From: UBA5420 sp964485345
Lineage (GTDB): Bacteria > Bacillota > Limnochordia > Darwinibacteriales > Darwinibacteriaceae
Direction: 5' to 3'
DNA: 64,000 nucleotides
Assembly (NCBI GenBank): GCA_964485345.1
Contig: CAZAJB010000005.1
Location: 11,447 to 75,446, forward strand
Shown: positions 1-8,481 of the stretch, piece by piece
Numbering within the stretch: position 1 is the stretch's first letter
Layout: every line of letters starts with the position of its first letter
Translations under genes and position numbers: made by a program
Notes under the pieces: generated by a model
What the model saw: the letters and a program-made list of their open reading frames with translations, nothing else
Database searches by the model: none
What the model was told of the DNA's origin: nothing

Positions 1-745
1 TACCAGCCCACATAATGTTTGCCCGAGCGCCATAGTTCTCTGGTTCAGCGATGGCGATCGGCGCTTCCTGGATAATGCTGCGCATAGCTCCTTCGCAAAG
101 GTGATCGCTAAGACCAACATCCTCTTCGTTGGTGAAGTATCGTTCCATGATGTGAGCCATCATATCGGCCACGCCACAAGCGGTCTGGTAGGCTGGGAGT
201 GTAAAGGTCAGCTCCGGATTGAGCAGGGCAAACTTCGGCCGCATGACAAGGGCTCCACAACCTAGCTTGAGCAGGCCATCCTCGTTTGTCACAACCGAGC
301 TAGGGCTCGATTCACTACCCGCTGCCGGAATGGTCAAGACAACCCCTACCGGTACACTCGCTTCTGGCCTAGCTTTACCTGCATAAAAGTCCCAGACATC
401 ACCATCATAGGGGACACCAATGCCGATAGCTTTCGCCGAATCGATGGTGCTACCACCGCCCACCGCCAAGATCAGGTCGATCTGTTCCTTGCGGGCTAGC
501 TCAATTCCTTGCCTGACCAAGCTTAGTCTAGGATTCGGCTGGGCACCCCCGAACTCGACGATCTCCAAACCAGCTTCCCTTAGCGAGTCTACTACACGAT
601 CCTTAAGACCACTGCGCACAATGTGTCCCGCGCCGTAATGCAGGAGAACCTTCTTACCCCAAACAGCGGCCTCTTTGCCTACCTGTTCTTCTACTCCACG
701 ACCAAAGACGATCTTCGTGTTATTAGAAAACGTAAAGTCTAACAT
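1..745 (-). CDS. Iron-containing alcohol dehydrogenase, C-terminal part cut by the window edge
   Basis: NAD(P)H-dependent interconversion of an aldehyde or ketone and an alcohol in the cytoplasm (group III, butanol-dehydrogenase-like). About 248 codons are present. The N-terminus reads MLDFTFSNNTKIVFGRG, typical of the YqhD/BdhA branch. The dinucleotide-binding GGGSTIDSAKAIG motif is visible, followed by the PAAGSESSPSSVVT stretch and the first metal-ligand region ACGVADMMAHIMERYF with Asp and His. The remaining metal-binding histidines lie beyond position 1. The ATG at 745 follows a strong GAGGAGG site. It is 12 bp downstream of the GH130 gene on the same strand, so probably co-transcribed. 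The exact substrate cannot be told from sequence. Confidence 0.9.
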   Translation of the reverse strand, partial: MLDFTFSNNTKIVFGRGVEEQVGKEAAVWGKKVLLHYGAGHIVRSGLKDRVVDSLREAGLEIVEFGGAQPNPRLSLVRQGIELARKEQIDLILAVGGGSTIDSAKAIGIGVPYDGDVWDFYAGKARPEASVPVGVVLTIPAAGSESSPSSVVTNEDGLLKLGCGALVMRPKFALLNPELTFTLPAYQTACGVADMMAHIMERYFTNEEDVGLSDHLCEGAMRSIIQEAPIAIAEPENYGARANIMWAG

Positions 746-757
746 CGATCTCCTCCT

Positions 758-1741
758 CTAAAGACTAGAGTTATCCTTAATGAACTGAACTAACTCCTGC
801 ACATAACCAAAGGCCATAGCAGTTACCGTGTCAGCTCCTCCATAATACAGAGCCAGACGGCCAGTGGCACTGTCAACCAAGGCCGCACATGGGAACGCTA
901 CATTAGGTACATCCCCCACGCACTCATAGTATGTCTGCGGTGAGAGAATATAGGGGCTGGTCCGGGCCACAACCTTCCAAGGCTGATCCAGATCCAGAAG
1001 AGCTGCCCCTACACTATAGACGAAGCCATTACAAGATGTAAGGACTCCATGGTAGATCATAAGCCATCCTTCCGAGGTTTCAATGGGGATGGGACCTGCT
1101 CCGATTTTCGTGGATTGCCATCCCACGGTCGTCCCCATCACATGGCGATGTTTGCCCCAATAGACCATACCGGGACTCTCGCTGTAAAAGATATCGCCAA
1201 AAGGTGTATGCCCATTGTCACTCGGTCGCGACACCATGGCGAAGTTGCCATTAATCTTCCGAGGGAAGAGCACGCCATTACGATTAAATGGCAAAAAAGC
1301 GTTTTCTAGTTGATAAAAATCCTTGAAATCTTCCGTATAGGCCACACCAATCGTTGGGCCATGATACCCGTTGCACCAGGTCACATAATAGCGATCCTCT
1401 ATCCAGACCACGCGTGGATCATAGCCGTAGACAAAGTTACCAATCTCCGCATCATCGCAGATGAACTGAATCGGCTCATGTTCGATCGTCCAGCTCAGGG
1501 CATCCTTGCTCCGGCCGGAGTGAATACGCATTTCCCTCGCCTTGTTATCTACCCGAAATACACCTCGAAACTCGTCGCCGAAGGGTACGACAGCACTATT
1601 GAATATGCTATTGGAACAGGGGATCAGATCCCTGGGAATAACAGGATTCTGAGAATAGCGCCACAACACATCACCGCTGTCAGCAGGACGCTCTTGCCAG
1701 GGAATATTGGGTAAGCTTGGACCCACAATTTTCAGGCTCAT
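758..1741 (-). CDS. GH130 family beta-mannoside phosphorylase-like protein
   Basis: 327 aa, the normal GH130 length, without signal peptide, so an intracellular enzyme. GH130 members phosphorolyse beta-mannosides (mannosyl-glucose, mannooligosaccharides or mannosyl-GlcNAc) to mannose-1-phosphate. The five-bladed-propeller hallmarks are present in order: NPVIPRDLIPCSNSIFNSAVV at the start, GYDPRVVWIEDRYYVTW, an NGVLFPRKINGNFAMVSRPS segment, KIGAGPIPIETSEGWLMIYHGV, then ALYYGGADTVTAMAFG. The Asp in YDPRV corresponds to the proposed catalytic acid. The start follows GGAGATGA. It lies between a cyclophilin gene (23 bp upstream) and an alcohol dehydrogenase (12 bp downstream). The sub-specificity is inferred only as far as the family. 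Confidence 0.88.
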   Translation of the reverse strand: MSLKIVGPSLPNIPWQERPADSGDVLWRYSQNPVIPRDLIPCSNSIFNSAVVPFGDEFRGVFRVDNKAREMRIHSGRSKDALSWTIEHEPIQFICDDAEIGNFVYGYDPRVVWIEDRYYVTWCNGYHGPTIGVAYTEDFKDFYQLENAFLPFNRNGVLFPRKINGNFAMVSRPSDNGHTPFGDIFYSESPGMVYWGKHRHVMGTTVGWQSTKIGAGPIPIETSEGWLMIYHGVLTSCNGFVYSVGAALLDLDQPWKVVARTSPYILSPQTYYECVGDVPNVAFPCAALVDSATGRLALYYGGADTVTAMAFGYVQELVQFIKDNSSL

Positions 1742-1764
1742 ACTTCATCTCCATCCATGGTTAC

Positions 1765-2310
1765 CTATAGTTTTTCAGGCTCCGGATACTCCACCCCGTA
1801 GGTTTCTACGGACATCTTCAAGATGCGTTGTTCCTCGAATGGTTTGTCCATCCTGTCACGCCGAGCCGAGACAACTTTGTCTGCCACTTCGATCCCTTCC
1901 ACAACTTTGCCAAAAGCGGCATAGGCTCCATCTAGATGGGGAGAATCGGCGACCATAAGAAAGAACTGGGAACCGGCAGAATCTGGTGCATTCGTGCGTG
2001 CCATGGAAATCACCCCGCGTGCATGCTTGAGACCATTTGCGAATCCGTTCTGGCTGAATTCACCCTTGATGCCATAGCCTGGGCCACCACCACCGGTACC
2101 AGTGGGGTCCCCACCCTGAATCATGAAGCCAGGAATGACCCGATGAAAAATCACGCCGTCATAGTACCCTTGCTGCACGAGGGAGATGAAGTTATGCACT
2201 GTATTTGGAGCAATATCTGGATAGAGCTCGACTTTGATCATCCCAAGCTCTCCCAAGTCCATCGTTACCAGGGGATGAGTGGGAGCCGGTACTTCTTCCG
2301 CCTCAACCAT
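1765..2310 (-). CDS. Cyclophilin-type peptidyl-prolyl cis-trans isomerase, N-terminus unresolved
   Basis: Catalyses proline cis-trans isomerisation during protein folding. The full cyclophilin domain is visible: MIKVELYPDIAPNTVHNFISL, the active-site FHRVIPGFMIQGGDPTGTGGGGPGYGIKGEF, then GVISMARTNAPDSAGSQFFL and LDGAYAAFGKVVEGIEVADKV. The reading frame stays open upstream of the ATG at 2310 right up to the N gap at 2321, so the true start is probably further upstream. A GTG with a perfect GGAGG site at 2441 on the far side of the gap may be that start; a signal or lipoprotein leader could be hidden in the gap. It is first in a probable operon with GH130 and alcohol dehydrogenase. Confidence 0.9.
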   Translation of the reverse strand: MVEAEEVPAPTHPLVTMDLGELGMIKVELYPDIAPNTVHNFISLVQQGYYDGVIFHRVIPGFMIQGGDPTGTGGGGPGYGIKGEFSQNGFANGLKHARGVISMARTNAPDSAGSQFFLMVADSPHLDGAYAAFGKVVEGIEVADKVVSARRDRMDKPFEEQRILKMSVETYGVEYPEPEKL

Positions 2311-2321
2311 ACCTGTCCGTA

Positions 2322-2421
2322 NNNNNNNNNNNNNNNNNNNNNNNNNNNNNNNNNNNNNNNNNNNNNNNNNNNNNNNNNNNNNNNNNNNNNNNNNNNNNNN
2401 NNNNNNNNNNNNNNNNNNNNN
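2322..2421. other. Assembly gap (100 N), apparently real
   Basis: Exactly 100 Ns. Unlike the two other gaps in the window, the flanking bases do not repeat each other, so real sequence of unknown length is missing. It falls within or next to the 5' end of the cyclophilin gene. Confidence 0.95.
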
Positions 2422-2441
2422 AGTATACTCGAATCGTTCAC
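2422..2441 (-). other. Probable 5' end of a gene cut by the gap (GTG start with strong ribosome binding site)
   Basis: A GTG codon at 2441 (VNDSSI, then Ns) follows GGAGG at 2454-2450 with 8-nt spacing. An extended -10 element lies 49 bp further upstream. It is most simply the start of the cyclophilin gene on the other side of the gap, but with unknown gap length it could belong to another gene. Confidence 0.5.
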
Positions 2442-2489
2442 AGCATCAACCTCCATCCGATTTCTAAGGAATGCAACGCATTCGTCTTT

Positions 2490-2495
2490 ATTATA
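2490..2495 (-). promoter_or_regulatory. Extended -10 promoter element for the cyclophilin operon
   Basis: TATAAT on the minus strand preceded by TG plus one base (TGGTATAAT). No good -35 hexamer is seen at 16-18 bp, which fits an extended -10 promoter. It points at the GTG start at 2441. Confidence 0.5.
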
Positions 2496-2563
2496 CCATA
2501 CTTCGAGGCAGGAACTGACAGTCTGAAGGAGAAACTCTGTTTCGAAAGGAGTGAGCGTTTTCT

Positions 2564-2986
2564 ATGTGGAAAGAACACTACAGGGTTGGTTCGGATTTAA
2601 TTGATACGCAGCATCAAGAGCTCTTCAAACGAGTCTCCAAATTCATCCAAGTCGTGCAGGGCAGTGAGCCTTGGGAGGATCGCCTAGAACAAGTACAAGA
2701 TACCCTCGTTTTCATGCAACACTACGTCATCATTCACTTTGCTGACGAAGAAGAGCTACAAGAGGAGATGGGCTACCCTGAATTGGAAAAGCACAGAAAG
2801 ATTCACGAGGACTTTAAGGCGGAGATCCAACAATTCGCCATGATGGTTAAGCGTGAAGGCTTTGATGAAGAGAAGGTACAGGAATTCAGCGCCAAAGTCA
2901 TGACATGGTTGATTATGCATGTAGGCCGAGAAGACCAGAAGATTGGTGAGTTCCTGCGTCAGGGGGAGGCCGCCCATGAGAGTTGA
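2564..2986 (+). CDS. Bacteriohemerythrin
   Basis: A 140-aa cytoplasmic non-heme di-iron O2-binding protein. The complete ligand set is visible: His17, His58, Glu62, His77, His81, His119 and Asp124, matching the H...HxxxE...HxxxH...HxxxxD pattern of bacterial hemerythrins. In anaerobes such proteins bind or sense oxygen. A GAAAGGAG site lies upstream of the ATG. The stop overlaps the start of cheX by 11 bp, indicating translational coupling and suggesting a shared O2/redox-related signalling role. No transmembrane or methyl-accepting domain is attached. Confidence 0.93.
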   Translation: MWKEHYRVGSDLIDTQHQELFKRVSKFIQVVQGSEPWEDRLEQVQDTLVFMQHYVIIHFADEEELQEEMGYPELEKHRKIHEDFKAEIQQFAMMVKREGFDEEKVQEFSAKVMTWLIMHVGREDQKIGEFLRQGEAAHES

Positions 2987-3437
2987 ATACATAAATCCGT
3001 TCTACCAAGCTACCCTGGATGTTTTCCGCGTCATGCTCAGTATGGAACCAACAAGGGGAACCCTCAGGGCCGTGCAGGAACTCGTCCCTGTCAGCGAGGC
3101 CAACGTAGGCATCGGGGTTACCGGTGATTTGCGGGGATCCCTCTTATATAGTTTCCCTCAAGCGATGGCCCTCGACATGGTCAGAATCATGTCAGGTATG
3201 GAAATAGCGAAACTCGATGCCTTTGTGATCTCGGCTTTAAGCGAAGTGGCGAATATTATCAGCGGTAACGCCTTAACGTATCTCGCTCGGAACTCATTAA
3301 CTTGTGATATCTCGCCGCCCCAGGTTTTTGTGGGCAGCAAGGGATCCATGACCATGTCCACAGAAAAGGCAATCGTATTACCACTGATCACCGATATCGG
3401 TACTCTCGAAGTCAGCATTTCTCTCCATGGCAAGTAA
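2976..3437 (+). CDS. cheX: CheX-like CheY-P phosphatase
   Basis: 153 aa. CheX dephosphorylates CheY-P; its catalytic signature ExxN is present as E90 and N93 in LSEVANIISGNALTYL. The start is the ATG at 2976, placed 6 nt after GGGGGAGG; an upstream in-frame GTG at 2943 would overlap the hemerythrin gene further and has no better site. It overlaps bacteriohemerythrin by 11 bp. No other chemotaxis genes lie in the window, so the partner response regulator is elsewhere or CheX acts on another receiver protein. A terminator follows directly. Confidence 0.88.
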   Translation: MRVEYINPFYQATLDVFRVMLSMEPTRGTLRAVQELVPVSEANVGIGVTGDLRGSLLYSFPQAMALDMVRIMSGMEIAKLDAFVISALSEVANIISGNALTYLARNSLTCDISPPQVFVGSKGSMTMSTEKAIVLPLITDIGTLEVSISLHGK

Positions 3438-3441
3438 ACAC

Positions 3442-3489
3442 AAAAAATGCCCGATCAGGTCGTTACCGCACCTGGCCAGGCATTTTTTT
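3442..3489 (+). terminator. Bidirectional Rho-independent terminator
   Basis: An imperfect stem (atgcccgatcaggt against acctggccaggcat) flanked by an A-run on the left and a T-run on the right. It lies between the convergent cheX and the outer-membrane-protein gene and can serve both strands. Confidence 0.8.
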
Positions 3490-3496
3490 CATCTAT

Positions 3497-4852
3497 CTAG
3501 AAGGATCCACTACCCAAGGTGATGGCAGCAAATATGGTGGTGTTACGACCCAGAGCTCCAAACTCTGTCGCTACGTCGCCGTAGTTAAAGCTCACTCCCA
3601 CACTGGGCGAAATCTTGCTAATAGAGGGAAGGCTCAACGTGGTCGTGACCATACCAGATTGGTCAGAGAGATTCGCGTTCAAGAACGCTGATGCCGACAG
3701 TTTCGTGTTCAAGAGATTATTCCATCCAACCATGGCTGCTAGATAATGTCTGCCTGTAGAGGTCATGTCTGCCGGATTGATCTTCGCTAGGGCTCGCTTG
3801 ATTTCTTCGTTTTCTGGGTCCATCTGTGCCATGGCGAGCAGCGTAGCATAGTATTTGCGGAAATTCTGCATGTGTTCCTGGTTCTCATAGCCCTCACCAT
3901 TGAAGTAGTATTGGGCCGCGCCAGTCAGGTTAAACAGCCCAGCAGAGTCCGTGTGACTATACCTTGCGCCAGCTGTGAGGTGGAAGAACAATGGATCCTT
4001 CTTCACCACGGGATAATTCAGGGGAAGAGCATCGACAAAACCTTTGTCCGATCCCTTGCTCACAACCGCTTCAGCAAAAACTGCCAGATTACCCAAGGAG
4101 GAAGACATAGTCAGCATCGCCCTGGGCACCTTGTCTTTTTGGTAAAACCCCCCGAGGCCGATTTCTGTTCCACCCAACACAAACTCCATTTTGGGGGCCA
4201 GTGCAACCTGATCTGGGGTAGTTACACCGTCAAAGAGAGTATATAGATAGTAGTTCGTAGTGCCCCTCGGATAATGCGCCTTCAGAGCCACAGGCCCCTC
4301 TAATTCGACACCAGGATCGAGGGGATTAATGCGACCGATGTTGATGACATCCGCGGGGCTAAAGAAATAACCGACCCCCCATTTAACCTTCTGTTTGCCT
4401 GCCCGGAAAAACACTTGATTATCGTAGTTGAAGTCAGAGAAAAGCTCCTGTAAGTTGATGGATAATGGATCGCGTGCTTGTCTATCTTGGCCGATCTGCT
4501 TACTTACAGCATAATTCAAGTCAACTTTACCAAAGACCCGAAAGTTGGGGTCTGGCCTGGCATCGAGATAGACCTGTCCGCCGAGGGATGTGCCCAAGGT
4601 ATCTACGGGGTCCATGCCTTCAAACATAGTTCTCGCGGCCCTTACAGAAAACCGATAGTTGCCCCCCAGATCCCAGCGTTCTTGGACGAGGAACGCTTCT
4701 TCGGGCCGTACGGCTGTCTGATCTTCTGCAAAGTCGACAAATAAGTCGTCCCCAAAAAGGTCGTCAAAATCAAAATCCATGGCCGACGCGGTACTGTTGT
4801 GTAAGCTGAGCATGAGCAAGCAAACAACAAGAAACGCAAGATGTTTACGCAT
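3497..4852 (-). CDS. Predicted outer-membrane beta-barrel protein
   Basis: 451 aa with a cleavable Sec signal (MRKHLAFLVVCLLMLSLHNSTASA, then an acidic mature N-terminus). The rest alternates short amphipathic strands and Gly/Asn/Asp turns (GGQVYLDARPDPNFRVFGKVDLNYAV, QVFFRAGKQKVKWGVGYFFSPADVIN), as in porin-like or DUF1302-like barrels, and the protein ends in Phe (ITLGSGSF), the usual recognition signal for BamA-type insertion. It is the last gene of an operon with a LolA-like protein and a LolCDE-like ABC transporter, 14 bp after the LolA-like gene. Function beyond an outer-membrane barrel is not assigned. It supports a diderm cell envelope. Confidence 0.72.
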   Translation of the reverse strand: MRKHLAFLVVCLLMLSLHNSTASAMDFDFDDLFGDDLFVDFAEDQTAVRPEEAFLVQERWDLGGNYRFSVRAARTMFEGMDPVDTLGTSLGGQVYLDARPDPNFRVFGKVDLNYAVSKQIGQDRQARDPLSINLQELFSDFNYDNQVFFRAGKQKVKWGVGYFFSPADVINIGRINPLDPGVELEGPVALKAHYPRGTTNYYLYTLFDGVTTPDQVALAPKMEFVLGGTEIGLGGFYQKDKVPRAMLTMSSSLGNLAVFAEAVVSKGSDKGFVDALPLNYPVVKKDPLFFHLTAGARYSHTDSAGLFNLTGAAQYYFNGEGYENQEHMQNFRKYYATLLAMAQMDPENEEIKRALAKINPADMTSTGRHYLAAMVGWNNLLNTKLSASAFLNANLSDQSGMVTTTLSLPSISKISPSVGVSFNYGDVATEFGALGRNTTIFAAITLGSGSF

Positions 4853-4866
4853 GATAACTTTACCCC

Positions 4867-5637
4867 CTAACGGTTTACTCTTTCAATATATGCTTTGGTA
4901 AAAACATGATCTGGGATATCGCTGATGGAGATCTCGCTAACTGCAATTTGGGTCTTGTTTCCTTCCAACAATTCATCGATGAAGATCATCTGCACAGGTA
5001 GGATAACATCACCAACCTTGGTGTACTTAGGATACAACCCGGTCCGCATTAGTCGATAGGTTAGGCTGTATTCCTCCGTTTTCAACACTAGATCAGAGTC
5101 TTTAGTGACCCAGAGCTTAACATAGGGAAAGGGGACTGTATCGTCCACAGCCTTTAGGTCAATGATGTAAACCTCAAAGTTGCCCAAAGTACCTTCTAGG
5201 TATCCTTCCACCTCATAGGATGAGGAGTAGCTGTTCGATCCAAAATCCGCGTTGCGAGCATCGGAATCCTGAAAATTCTCCTTAAGGGAGGTGTGGGCAA
5301 ATTGCCGACTAGAAGGATCGTAGAACCATAAGTTATCGCCTTCTAGAAGATATCCCTGGCCCTTCTCGGTAACAGGCTCCTGAATCAAGAGGAGGAAACG
5401 TTCACCGTCATCACGCCTGAACTGACGTACCACCATCTTTTCAATGCCGTTTTCTACATCTTCCACAATCATGGTCAATACAGACGAAAAGTCCGTGTTC
5501 TCGAAACGAGACTGCTGATCGAGGCGGTCCAAGATCGCTTCAATATGACTAAAATCTTGGGCCTGTACTGTTACTGTCAATGCAGCTGCAAGAAAACATA
5601 GGACCAAAGCAGCAGAGATAAATCGGATTTTTTTCAT
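4867..5637 (-). CDS. Outer-membrane lipoprotein-sorting protein (LolA-like)
   Basis: 256 aa with a signal peptide (MKKIRFISAALVLCFLAAALTVTVQA|QDF). The remainder matches the 'outer membrane lipoprotein-sorting protein' family, with the typical GERFLLLIQEPVTEKGQGYLLEGDNLWFYDPSSRQF segment and a C-terminal PVQMIFIDELLEGNKTQIAVSEISI strand region. Members have a LolA/LolB-like fold and are commonly encoded beside FtsX-type permeases; a role in moving lipids or lipoproteins across the periplasm is inferred from this. A GGGGGTTTATC site precedes the ATG. It lies between the permease gene (10 bp upstream) and the beta-barrel gene. Confidence 0.8.
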   Translation of the reverse strand: MKKIRFISAALVLCFLAAALTVTVQAQDFSHIEAILDRLDQQSRFENTDFSSVLTMIVEDVENGIEKMVVRQFRRDDGERFLLLIQEPVTEKGQGYLLEGDNLWFYDPSSRQFAHTSLKENFQDSDARNADFGSNSYSSSYEVEGYLEGTLGNFEVYIIDLKAVDDTVPFPYVKLWVTKDSDLVLKTEEYSLTYRLMRTGLYPKYTKVGDVILPVQMIFIDELLEGNKTQIAVSEISISDIPDHVFTKAYIERVNR

Positions 5638-5647
5638 GATAAACCCC

Positions 5648-6985
5648 CTATGTGTGAGAACTAAGTGCCTTCATCGGCGACATCTTGGCTGCAGATCGTG
5701 CTGGCCAATACGCAGCGATCAGGCTGATTAAAACCACGATAGCCGTATTGATGATCACGTTGGTTATGGAGAAGACAAATGTAATCTTCCCAGTATCTAA
5801 GAAAAACTGCATAGACGGATCCGCATTAAAATGGATGCTACCCACGGCCACGGCGACAATTCCTGCGAGAATTAGCCCAGCTATGCAGCCTAGGAGACCT
5901 AGAAAAGCTGCCTCCCAAAGGAAGATGTTCTTCACTCGTTTTTGATGCATGCCAAAAGCCCGCATCGTACCAATTTCCTTGGTTCGCTCAATCATCATCA
6001 TTCGGAAGGTGTTGGTGATACCCACCATGGTGACCACAAGTAGGATCAGAAAGATGACTTGACCCACTTGATTTAAAACGCCCACCACTAGCTCCACAGC
6101 CTCCATAATTTGGTTAATATGCATGATCTGATAGCGTGTGCCTTCCCAAGGTGTGATCTCCTCTTGTTCAGCAAAAGAATCAAGGGGCATTCCAGCTATC
6201 GTCACAGAGACCGCAGGTTCTGCTTCGACTACTTCCTCTACCTCTTCTTCTGGTGCTCTGAGCCCCTCCCTGACGATGCGAGCAAAATCGTCAACAAGGT
6301 CCAAATCTGTTAAAAACATGTTCAACAATTGATACTCATGGAGTTCCATTCCAAGGAGAGCATTGAGATAGGCACGACTGGTGTAAGCTGCCGAGAGACC
6401 CAATTCCTCCTGATCTTCAATAAAGGCTACAACCTTGACCTCGCCCACATTCTGCTGGCCAGTGAGAGTCTCGAGCCTAATTAAGAGCGTCTCCCCAACT
6501 TGGACTCCCAAACGTTCTCCTATCGGTTGGGGTAGAATGATGGAAGCATCGTCCACCGAAACGTCATCGAAGGAACCCTCGGTGACAACAAGACTGTCAA
6601 GGAGCTTGTTTTCCTCGCTAAAGTCTACCCCATATAGCATCTGCATCGTTTGCCTTGAACCAAAAATCATAGTCGGCATCGCCTGGCTGCGCCGGGTAAG
6701 GGCCTCAATTTGGCCCGCATTTTCTTCCAAGAGTTGATCGAGGCGTTCGTCCGGTCTGATTTTCATGATCATCTGGCCCGCATCAGTCCACTCCCGTCCC
6801 ATAATGAAGACATGGCCTCCAAGGGCATGGGAGAAGTTCTCACGGATATTTCCTACGACACCGCCAGTGAGGGCGTTCATCAAAGTTATAACGAGCATTC
6901 CAAAGCCTATCGCTCCAGCCAGGAGGAAACTGCGTTTTTTCTGCCTCAAGACGTTGCGAAAAGCTACCTTCATTGTCAAGAACAT
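5648..6985 (-). CDS. LolC/E-type ABC transporter permease (FtsX family), copy 2
   Basis: 445 aa. One N-terminal transmembrane helix (after MFLTMKVAFRNVLRQKKRSF), a large MacB-like extracytoplasmic domain of about 240 residues, then three C-terminal helices containing the FtsX signature RTKEIGTMRAFGMHQKRVKNIFLWEAAFLG. This is the topology of LolC/LolE and MacB: the ABC protein drives extraction of a substrate to a periplasmic partner rather than transport through a channel. A Glu-rich insert (EEEVEEVVEAEP, near residue 250) sits in the outer domain. The start has a GAGGTGAT site, 5 bp after the first permease. Confidence 0.85.
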   Translation of the reverse strand: MFLTMKVAFRNVLRQKKRSFLLAGAIGFGMLVITLMNALTGGVVGNIRENFSHALGGHVFIMGREWTDAGQMIMKIRPDERLDQLLEENAGQIEALTRRSQAMPTMIFGSRQTMQMLYGVDFSEENKLLDSLVVTEGSFDDVSVDDASIILPQPIGERLGVQVGETLLIRLETLTGQQNVGEVKVVAFIEDQEELGLSAAYTSRAYLNALLGMELHEYQLLNMFLTDLDLVDDFARIVREGLRAPEEEVEEVVEAEPAVSVTIAGMPLDSFAEQEEITPWEGTRYQIMHINQIMEAVELVVGVLNQVGQVIFLILLVVTMVGITNTFRMMMIERTKEIGTMRAFGMHQKRVKNIFLWEAAFLGLLGCIAGLILAGIVAVAVGSIHFNADPSMQFFLDTGKITFVFSITNVIINTAIVVLISLIAAYWPARSAAKMSPMKALSSHT

Positions 6986-6990
6986 CTAGA

Positions 6991-8481
6991 TCACCTCGAA
7001 CTTTCCATAGCCTTTAGGGGCGATGTCTTCATCACAATAGCCGCGGGATAGGTACTGGAGACAATCCCCACAACTAGGATCACTACAAAGGACATAATCA
7101 CCGATGAGACCGACAATTCCGGACGCAAAACAGGTCCACCGTAGATAATCTCAAAGAACATATTACTTGCCTCAAGCCCGACTCTATTAAGGATAAAAAG
7201 GACCAGGGACCCTAAGAGAACTCCGGCTGTTCCTGCGATTCCCGCAAGAATCAGAGTCTCCCAGACGACCATGCGGCGCACAAAGCTTTTCTGGGCACCA
7301 ATGGCACGCATCGTTCCGATCTCGCCCATCCTTTCTGTCACCGAAATGACTAACGTATTCATAATAATAATCACCGCAACAACGGCGATCAAGAGGACGA
7401 CACCATTGAAGATGCCCTTAATTCCATTGGAAAGCTGGGCCATAGAGCCGGCCGCTTGCATCCAATCCCTTGTCTGGGCAGGGATATTGTGTTCAGCAAA
7501 AAACTTGCCAAAGTCTTCCTGTGCCTGCTTGAGATAGGCCTCATCGGTCAAACGAATCAAGAGGTATTGCCAAGCGCCTGTATCCTCCGCATTGGAAAGG
7601 TCCCGAGACTCGGTCTCACCAAGTAGCGAAAACCAATAATCATCCCCCGCGAGCTCTTGTTCTACCTCCGCCGGTGCAAAAAGCGCATCAAGAGAACCAA
7701 AGGAGTCAAAGAGGCTATCTTCATCGATAGTCCCCAAGAGTGATTGCTCGTCAGGACTCAAATCAGTTGGTGCCGCATGGCCGACTACCATACCCGCTAA
7801 AGCCCGCACATTCGATACATCCATCAGCGAAACCATGTCGAGCTGTATGTTAGATTGCTTGAATTCAAAGATTCCGGTGATTTCAACTTCGCGAATTCGC
7901 ATACCCGTCATGGTACTGGCAGAGGTGAACAAAAGCTTGTCACCTGGTTGCAAGCTGAACCCAATCTGCCGCTCCATCATCTCAGCTACCGTGCTGTTCA
8001 AGAGTATACCTTGCTCACCTGGGGCCCAAAACTCCCCTGCCAAAAGCTCCACATTGTCGGGGAACATTACACGGTAGTCATCGGGCGCGATCCCAAAGAG
8101 TTGGGTAACACCAAGCATCTTATCTCCCCTAGAAACCATGGCATTAGCCGAGACCTGGGGATTGACCGTCTCCACATATGGGAGGGAGCCGGCATACTCA
8201 ACAAGATCTGCATACTCAGGAATCCTCGGAACCGCTCGCTCCATCGCTGTCATGTCTTGAAAACCGAAGAGGGTGAGATACCCCTTGCTCTCCCCAGTAA
8301 TCATAAGGTGCCCCGTATAGTTTTGAATATAGGAGCGTTCGATACCTGCCGCGGCCGAATCCATAAAAGAGTTGCCCACCACGAGAACCATAATGCCGAT
8401 AATCATGATCAAACCGATAATAAGAGTTTTTACCTTGTGTTCACGCAGGTTGCGCCAGGCAATGGTAAGAATAATCCTCAT
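6991..8481 (-). CDS. LolC/E-type ABC transporter permease (FtsX family), copy 1
   Basis: 496 aa, same architecture as its neighbour: N-terminal helix (TLIIGLIMIIGIMVLVVGNSF), a long periplasmic domain to about residue 360, then three helices with ERMGEIGTMRAIGAQKSFVRRMVVWETLILAG, the FtsX-domain signature. The two permeases probably form a heterodimer as LolC and LolE do. The ATG overlaps the end of the ATPase gene by 4 bp (ATGA) and has AAGGTGGGG as ribosome site. Confidence 0.86.
   Translation of the reverse strand: MRIILTIAWRNLREHKVKTLIIGLIMIIGIMVLVVGNSFMDSAAAGIERSYIQNYTGHLMITGESKGYLTLFGFQDMTAMERAVPRIPEYADLVEYAGSLPYVETVNPQVSANAMVSRGDKMLGVTQLFGIAPDDYRVMFPDNVELLAGEFWAPGEQGILLNSTVAEMMERQIGFSLQPGDKLLFTSASTMTGMRIREVEITGIFEFKQSNIQLDMVSLMDVSNVRALAGMVVGHAAPTDLSPDEQSLLGTIDEDSLFDSFGSLDALFAPAEVEQELAGDDYWFSLLGETESRDLSNAEDTGAWQYLLIRLTDEAYLKQAQEDFGKFFAEHNIPAQTRDWMQAAGSMAQLSNGIKGIFNGVVLLIAVVAVIIIMNTLVISVTERMGEIGTMRAIGAQKSFVRRMVVWETLILAGIAGTAGVLLGSLVLFILNRVGLEASNMFFEIIYGGPVLRPELSVSSVIMSFVVILVVGIVSSTYPAAIVMKTSPLKAMESSR

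Noticed and set aside
1936..2526. 196-codon plus-strand ORF spanning the N gap
   Set aside because: Opposite the cyclophilin gene and only open because Ns carry no stops.
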